The position numbers and the translations under genes were made by a program. This document shows positions 60,216-64,000 of a DNA stretch of 64,000 bases, one piece after another. Within the stretch, counting starts at the first letter, position 1; every line of letters begins with the position of its first letter. The notes under the pieces are model-generated. The model made no database searches, was not told the origin of the DNA, and saw nothing but the letters and a program-made list of their open reading frames with translations. Origin of the DNA: Shouchella clausii (GTDB taxonomy: Bacteria; Bacillota; Bacilli; Bacillales; Bacillaceae_D); assembly GCF_002250115.1 (NCBI RefSeq), contig NZ_CP019985.1:1798001-1862000 (forward strand), read 5' to 3'.

Positions 60216-60229
60216 TGAAAAGGTTTTCA
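60216..60229. promoter_or_regulatory. cre-like site (CcpA operator candidate)
   Basis: TGAAAAGGTTTTCA, one to two bases from the catabolite-responsive element consensus TGWAAGCGNTWNCA and almost palindromic. It sits in the divergent promoter region between the two PTS operons, where CcpA repression of both would be expected. Confidence 0.55.
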
Positions 60230-60346
60230 CTTACATGTATTATAGGGTTAATGAAATAAAAATTCAATATAGTTATAGAGAAAAGCTAATTTAAATTTCG
60301 TATTATGTTTTTTTAATGAACGAAGGACATGTGAGGAGGAGTTTCG

Positions 60347-60685
60347 ATGAACGTAGAGGTGGAAATATTCAACATAATTTCGAACGCAGGTGATGCAAAA
60401 TCGATTGCTTATGAAGCGTTAAAATTAGCGCAAAACAACGATTTTCATTTAGCGAATGAGAAATTGGAAACAGCCAATAAAACGTTAGCAAAAGCACATA
60501 ATACCCAGACAAAATTGATTCAAGCAGAAATCAATGGGGAGCATGTGGAACAGTCTTTGTTAATGGTCCATGCGCAAGACCACTTAATGGCGGCTATTAG
60601 CGAGATGTCATTAATTGAACAGATGATCGCCATTCTCCGCAGAGTAGCTCAATTAGAAGAGAGAGCGGAAAGTGAGAGTGTGTAA
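60347..60685 (+). CDS. PTS lactose/cellobiose-family IIA protein
   Basis: 112 residues from an ATG (GTGAGGAGGAGTTTCG upstream). Helical trimer-type IIA: FNIISNAGDAKSIAYEALKL, then HNTQTKLIQAEINGEHVEQS and the active histidine in LLMVHAQDHLMAAISEM (about residue 77). Unusually the IIA gene is divergent from IIB-IIC and heads a second operon with the MupG-like and kinase genes. Confidence 0.92.
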   Translation: MNVEVEIFNIISNAGDAKSIAYEALKLAQNNDFHLANEKLETANKTLAKAHNTQTKLIQAEINGEHVEQSLLMVHAQDHLMAAISEMSLIEQMIAILRRVAQLEERAESESV

Positions 60686-60687
60686 AC

Positions 60688-61773
60688 ATGCAGCAGCTAG
60701 GGATATCGATTTATCCAAATCATTCAACAACAGAAAAGGACAAACAGTATATACACGTAGCAAACCAATACGGGTTTACACGTGTGTTTACCTGTCTATT
60801 ATCAGTAGAACAAGACAACATTTTAGCTAGTTTCAAAGAGACGATTCACTATGCCAAACAGCTTGGGATGGAGGTCATATGCGATATCAATCCACGTGTA
60901 TTCAAGGATTTGGGTATTTCCTATGACGATCTCACTTTTTTTAAAAACCTTGGAGCGGATGGTATCCGGTTAGACCTTGGTTTTACTGGAAACGAAGAGT
61001 CAATGATGACGTTTAATCCTCATGGGTTGTTCATAGAAGTAAACATGAGCAATTCTACGAAATACATTGACAATATTTTAAGTTTCCAGCCCAACCGCAA
61101 TAAGTTAATTGGTTGTCATAATTTTTACCCTCATCGCTATAGTGGATTGTCCTATGATTTTTTTATAGAATGCAGTGAGAAGTTTAAGAAATATGGATTA
61201 AGGACGGCTGCTTTTGTCTCTTCACAAGCGGCAACGTTTGGGCCGTGGCCAATTGTCGAAGGATTGCCGACACTAGAAATGCATCGTGGTTTGCCCATTG
61301 ACGTTCAAGCGAAACATTTGTTTGCCACGCGGTTGATTGATGATGTCATTATAGGCAATGCCTACGCATCTGAAGAGGAACTTAAGCGTTTAAGCCAAAT
61401 AAACAAGGAGAAACTGACATTTAATCTAGAACTCGTTGACTCCGTGAGCGCTCTTGAGAAAAAAATTCTATTTGATGAACCCCACTTTTATCGAGGCGAT
61501 GTTTCTGACTATATGATCCGCTCTACCCAAAGCCGCGTTAAATATAGAGGGGAAGCTTTCCCACCCCACAATACAACAGACATAAAAAGAGGGGATGTCG
61601 TCATAGAAAGTGAATTATATGAACAGTATGCCGGTGAATTGCAAATTGCTTTAAAGGATATGAACAATTCTGGCCGGACAAACGTTGTTGCGAGAATCAG
61701 AGAAGAAGAGATTTTCTTAATTGATTCCTTAAAGCCATGGGACAAATTTGCCTTTTCAGAATGGGATGGGTGA
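60688..61773 (+). CDS. MupG-like protein (DUF871 family, 6-phospho-N-acetylmuramidase type)
   Basis: 361 residues from an ATG two bases after the IIA stop. N-terminal TIM barrel (LGISIYPNHSTTEKDKQYIH; EVICDINPRVFKDLGISYDD; GADGIRLDLGFTGNEE; LIGCHNFYPHRYSGLSYDFF) and a C-terminal cyclophilin-like domain (YMIRSTQSRVKYRGEAFPPH ... RGDVVIESELYEQYAGELQI). MupG of Staphylococcus aureus hydrolyses PTS-imported MurNAc-6P-GlcNAc. The family is wider than that activity, and no MurQ etherase gene is seen, so the substrate could be another phosphorylated disaccharide. Confidence 0.85.
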   Translation: MQQLGISIYPNHSTTEKDKQYIHVANQYGFTRVFTCLLSVEQDNILASFKETIHYAKQLGMEVICDINPRVFKDLGISYDDLTFFKNLGADGIRLDLGFTGNEESMMTFNPHGLFIEVNMSNSTKYIDNILSFQPNRNKLIGCHNFYPHRYSGLSYDFFIECSEKFKKYGLRTAAFVSSQAATFGPWPIVEGLPTLEMHRGLPIDVQAKHLFATRLIDDVIIGNAYASEEELKRLSQINKEKLTFNLELVDSVSALEKKILFDEPHFYRGDVSDYMIRSTQSRVKYRGEAFPPHNTTDIKRGDVVIESELYEQYAGELQIALKDMNNSGRTNVVARIREEEIFLIDSLKPWDKFAFSEWDG

Positions 61774-61777
61774 GAAA

Positions 61778-62674
61778 ATGTACGTGATCGGGCTTGACGC
61801 AGGCGGCACGAAAACACACGGGGCTGTAATGGATCAGGAGCAAAACATTCATTTCTCGGTCGAGACAGGGCCAGGAAACGTAGCTGTTGATAGCGAAAAA
61901 GCAAAAGAACAAATAATGGCTGCCATACAAGCTTGTATAAAAAGTAAGTACGGCAGTCTCTGTAAAGCGATTGTTTTAGGGATCGCTGGAATTGAAAAAG
62001 GGCATTTAAAAAGCGAATTTAAAACATTGGTTGAACAACAATTCCAATTGCCTGCATTGATTTTAAACGATGCCGAACTTGCGCTTTATGCCGTTCTCGA
62101 AGGCGAAAATGGGATACTGGCGATCGCAGGCACCGGCTCTGTATTGATTGGCAAAAAGGATTCAACGATCAAAATGGTTGGCGGTTGGGGGCATCTGCTC
62201 GGGGATGAAGGAAGCGCTTATCACATCGGAATACAAGCGTTAAAGCAATTAGCCTCGGAAATCGAGCAGGGGAACATTCAAACCAAATTGGCCAAGGCTT
62301 TGGCTACTCAGTACCAATTACCCGACGCATCAGCGATAAAGGAGTTTGTTTACTCTTCCACCAAAAAAGAAATTGCTGACATCGCCCTATTTGTGTATCG
62401 ACGTGCACAAGACGATACAGATGCAAAAAAACTATTGGAACAAGCAGGAGAAGAACTAGCCCAGCAAGCCATTCGGTTAGTTAAACAACTTGAATTAGAA
62501 ACATCGGCGATTCCGATCATAGTAAAAGGGAGTTTATTAGAGAAAAACGAATTTGTGCGCCACCATTTTGCCGAAAAGCTAAAACAATGTTCAACGGGCA
62601 TTTCGATTGTTTGTAAAAACCGACCAACCGTAACAGGCGCTTTGCATGCATGGAAGAATTCAAACCATGATTAA
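61778..62674 (+). CDS. BadF/BadG/BcrA-type sugar kinase (N-acetylglucosamine kinase-like)
   Basis: 298 residues from the ATG at 61778 (GGATGGGTGAGAAA upstream). ASKHA fold: phosphate 1 YVIGLDAGGTKTHGAVMDQE, LGIAGIEKG, LNDAELALYAVLEGENGILA, phosphate 2 IAGTGSVLIG, and GGWGHLLGDEGSAYHIGIQA. This is the NagK/GlcNAc-kinase and MurK group. It would phosphorylate the free sugar released when the phospho-disaccharide is cut. Starts 4 bp after the MupG-like gene. Confidence 0.87.
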   Translation: MYVIGLDAGGTKTHGAVMDQEQNIHFSVETGPGNVAVDSEKAKEQIMAAIQACIKSKYGSLCKAIVLGIAGIEKGHLKSEFKTLVEQQFQLPALILNDAELALYAVLEGENGILAIAGTGSVLIGKKDSTIKMVGGWGHLLGDEGSAYHIGIQALKQLASEIEQGNIQTKLAKALATQYQLPDASAIKEFVYSSTKKEIADIALFVYRRAQDDTDAKKLLEQAGEELAQQAIRLVKQLELETSAIPIIVKGSLLEKNEFVRHHFAEKLKQCSTGISIVCKNRPTVTGALHAWKNSNHD

Positions 62675-62839
62675 ATAGGACCAACTTTTGTGCCCGGGCC
62701 GCTTCTTTATAGGTTAACCGTTTCAAGAGACAATGTTTATGATTGGACCCCAAGGGAAGCGATCACCTCCCTCAATAAAGTTTAATTTTCTTTCGAATAC
62801 TCACGTATTCTTAGAATTTCATATACAAGCTAACCAGCT
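62675..62839 (+). other. Junction between the kinase gene and the IS110-type element
   Basis: About 165 bases without a gene. No good terminator for the kinase operon is visible (no strong stem with T run), suggesting the IS may have inserted close to the operon end. The element border is near the C-tract at 62842-62850 but cannot be fixed. Confidence 0.35.
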
Positions 62840-62889
62840 GCCCCCCCCACTAGATAACATGCCTTGGATATAGTTAGCACAAATTTTAA

Positions 62890-63150
62890 TTTTTTACAGG
62901 GCGTGGACCATCCTAACGCCCAAACTGGATGTGTTTGGAAATTAGAGTATGACCGTGCTTCGTCGAACTCTCCACACAGCTCACGGTCGCTCACCCTCCC
63001 ATGTCTCTCTGGATCCCTAGAAAGTCCATACATTCCTTCGTCCTGCGTATCCGTGGTGTGGAGGCCGGATATGCTCCTATACTGGGTCCATGCCCGAATG
63101 GGGTAAATATGCTCCGGCTCTGCACTGTTGGTGTTTGTCTTCAAATGATT
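62890..63150 (-). ncRNA. Candidate bridge RNA in the 3' non-coding end of the IS110-type element
   Basis: Contains several strong stems: GACCGTG / CACGGTC (62951-62957 with 62982-62988), GGGCGT / ACGCCC (62899-62904 with 62916-62921) and ATCCG / CGGAT (63049-63053 with 63066-63070), plus a direct repeat ATATGCTCC (63069 and 63105). An open frame on the minus strand (62830-63144) has no ribosome site and overlies the stems, so I take it as spurious. IS110/IS1111 elements encode a guide RNA in such a region; the guide loops are not identified here. Confidence 0.5.
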
Positions 63151-63177
63151 TTGTTAAGTCAGCGTTTATACAGCCTG

Positions 63178-64000
63178 TCATGCTTGGTTCTGAGGGATGC
63201 CACACAAAAGCTTAGAACCATCAAATGGACACTGACGCTGTCCAATGACAAAAATAACTTTCAGTAACTTCCCACACAAAGCAATCAATGACTGTTGTTT
63301 TTTTAACGGCTTATCAGGGCGTTTTGTGTAATAGGAATGCAGGGCTTTAAAGGTGGAATTATGGGCAACGAGCGGGCGAATGGCAAGGTATAAAGCTCTT
63401 CTGAGCTTACTGCGGCCTCGCTTCGTTATCTTGGTTTGTCCTTTCCATTTCCCTGAACGATTTTCTCGTAAAGACAGCCCTGCTAAATTAATCAACTGCT
63501 GGGGATGGCTGTATTTGGTCAGATCGCCTGTCTCAGCCAGGATGGTTGTCACGGTAGCGACTCCCAGCCCTTTAATAGCCATCATTTTTTTAGCTCCTGG
63601 AATGGTCTTTCCCACCTCTTCAAGGTCCTGATCTAGTTCTTCCAGTTGGGTCTTGAACAGCTCGTATTGGTCGAGAAGGCAGCCCATTTCCTGCCTGGCA
63701 AAGCGAATGCCGACGGAAAGACCAATGCTTTTCTTTGCGGCTTCTACCAGCTTTGTCGCCCGTTGGATTCCCACTCCCCGTTGGACATAGGGCTTCCATT
63801 TCTGAAGCACTTCTTCAGGAGTCATCTGAGAAATGTCAGAAGGAAAAGGAAAGAACTTTAGCGTACAAAGGGCGGCTTTTCCTTCCCAGTCTCCGAATAC
63901 ACCGAAGAATTCCGGGAAGTAGCGCTGAATCAGATTTTGGATTCTGCCTTCTGTGGTCATAAGCTGTTCGACGAGCTGATCTCTTATTTTGGCGCCTTCT
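63178..64000 (-). CDS. IS110-family transposase, N terminus outside window
   Basis: 274 codons visible; the frame is open through the window end, with an internal Met at 63960. The C-terminal Tnp_IS116/IS110/IS902 domain is present: MMAIKGLGVATVTTILAETG, YSHPQQLINLAGLSLRENRS and KWKGQTKITKRGRSKLRRAL with the serine region conserved in the family (KRGRSKLR). The N-terminal DEDD RuvC-like domain lies mostly beyond the edge. The C terminus KLLCGIPQNQA is intact, followed directly by the structured non-coding end. Confidence 0.9.
   Translation of the reverse strand, partial: EGAKIRDQLVEQLMTTEGRIQNLIQRYFPEFFGVFGDWEGKAALCTLKFFPFPSDISQMTPEEVLQKWKPYVQRGVGIQRATKLVEAAKKSIGLSVGIRFARQEMGCLLDQYELFKTQLEELDQDLEEVGKTIPGAKKMMAIKGLGVATVTTILAETGDLTKYSHPQQLINLAGLSLRENRSGKWKGQTKITKRGRSKLRRALYLAIRPLVAHNSTFKALHSYYTKRPDKPLKKQQSLIALCGKLLKVIFVIGQRQCPFDGSKLLCGIPQNQA

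Larger units (their letters stand above)
62840..64000 (-). mobile_element. IS110-family (IS1111-like) insertion sequence, 5' end outside window
   Basis: Transposase gene on the minus strand followed by a roughly 300-base non-coding 3' end with many paired segments. The long non-coding region on the 3' side is characteristic of the IS1111 subgroup. Members lack long terminal inverted repeats and usually target duplications, so the right border is approximate. Confidence 0.75.

Noticed and set aside
62830-63144. 104-residue frame on the minus strand in the IS110-type element
   Set aside because: No ribosome site, sits over strong RNA stems and in the usual bridge-RNA position; considered non-coding.
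1-64000. CRISPR arrays, tRNA or rRNA genes
   Set aside because: No regularly spaced repeats and no tRNA or rRNA sequence recognised by eye on either strand.

Overview
The window looks like a chromosomal segment of a low-to-moderate GC, endospore-forming, flagellated member of the Bacillaceae. The evidence is a GerA-type germination operon, a Rap-Phr cassette, sigma-A and sigma-D promoters, LXG-type type VII secretion (T7SS) effectors, an SdpI/SdpR pair and many AGGAGG-led genes. The overall flavour (an AGCS symporter, UDP-glucose genes next to hag, numerous TTG/GTG starts) fits the Shouchella/Alkalihalobacillus clausii group, but species assignment is inference.

Layout. 1-2.5 kb: alkanesulfonate-type ABC permease (cut by the window edge), its lipoprotein receptor and a VOC-family protein. 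2.9-9.1 kb: single metabolic genes (PEP-mutase/isocitrate-lyase-like enzyme, O-methyltransferase, amino-acid:cation symporter, SDR) plus sdpI-sdpR and a LysR regulator. 9.4-14.5 kb: first T7SS effector locus, with a PH-like membrane protein, a small Lap/YwqI-like partner, an LXG protein with a glycine-zipper C terminus, an array of related small membrane proteins (two intact, one with an internal stop, one remnant), an unknown protein and a YwqH-like protein. 14.7-16.6 kb: TetR regulator and its old-yellow-enzyme target, sharing an operator. 17-20.7 kb: gerA-type operon. 21-24.2 kb: rap-phr, two small unknown genes and flagellin, with a duplicated flagellin tail. 24.6-37.5 kb: a structured leader RNA candidate, galU, an AT-rich exopolysaccharide/capsule cassette (dehydratase, aminotransferase, ATP-grasp, epimerase, initiating transferase, two glycosyltransferases, polymerase, flippase) and UDP-glucose dehydrogenase.

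37.5-46.5 kb is shaped by insertion sequences. An intact IS21-family element with a 5-bp target duplication splits a small gene whose reading frame can be rebuilt exactly across the junction, and an IS3-family element carries a broken orfB. Between them lie AraC/SDR and quinone reductase/HxlR modules. 46.7-52.7 kb: second T7SS effector locus (YwqH-like, YwqI-like, LXG) followed by four lipoprotein genes, three of them paralogous, which are immunity candidates. 53-56.1 kb: ydbT-ydbS PH-domain membrane proteins and a CPBP protease gene with a homopolymer frameshift. 56.2-56.9 kb is gene debris.

56.9-62.7 kb: divergent operons for uptake and cleavage of a beta-linked or amino-sugar disaccharide by a lactose/cellobiose-type PTS (IIC, IIB; IIA divergent), a GH4 phospho-glycosidase, a MupG-like (DUF871) protein and a BadF-type sugar kinase, with a cre-like site between the operons. 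The window ends inside an IS110/IS1111-type element whose 3' non-coding end is a candidate bridge RNA.

The most unusual content is the pair of differently built LXG effector loci with multi-copy, decaying putative immunity arrays, the leaderless tetR regulon, the direct repeat flanking two small genes beside hag, and the ATP-grasp-containing sugar cassette.
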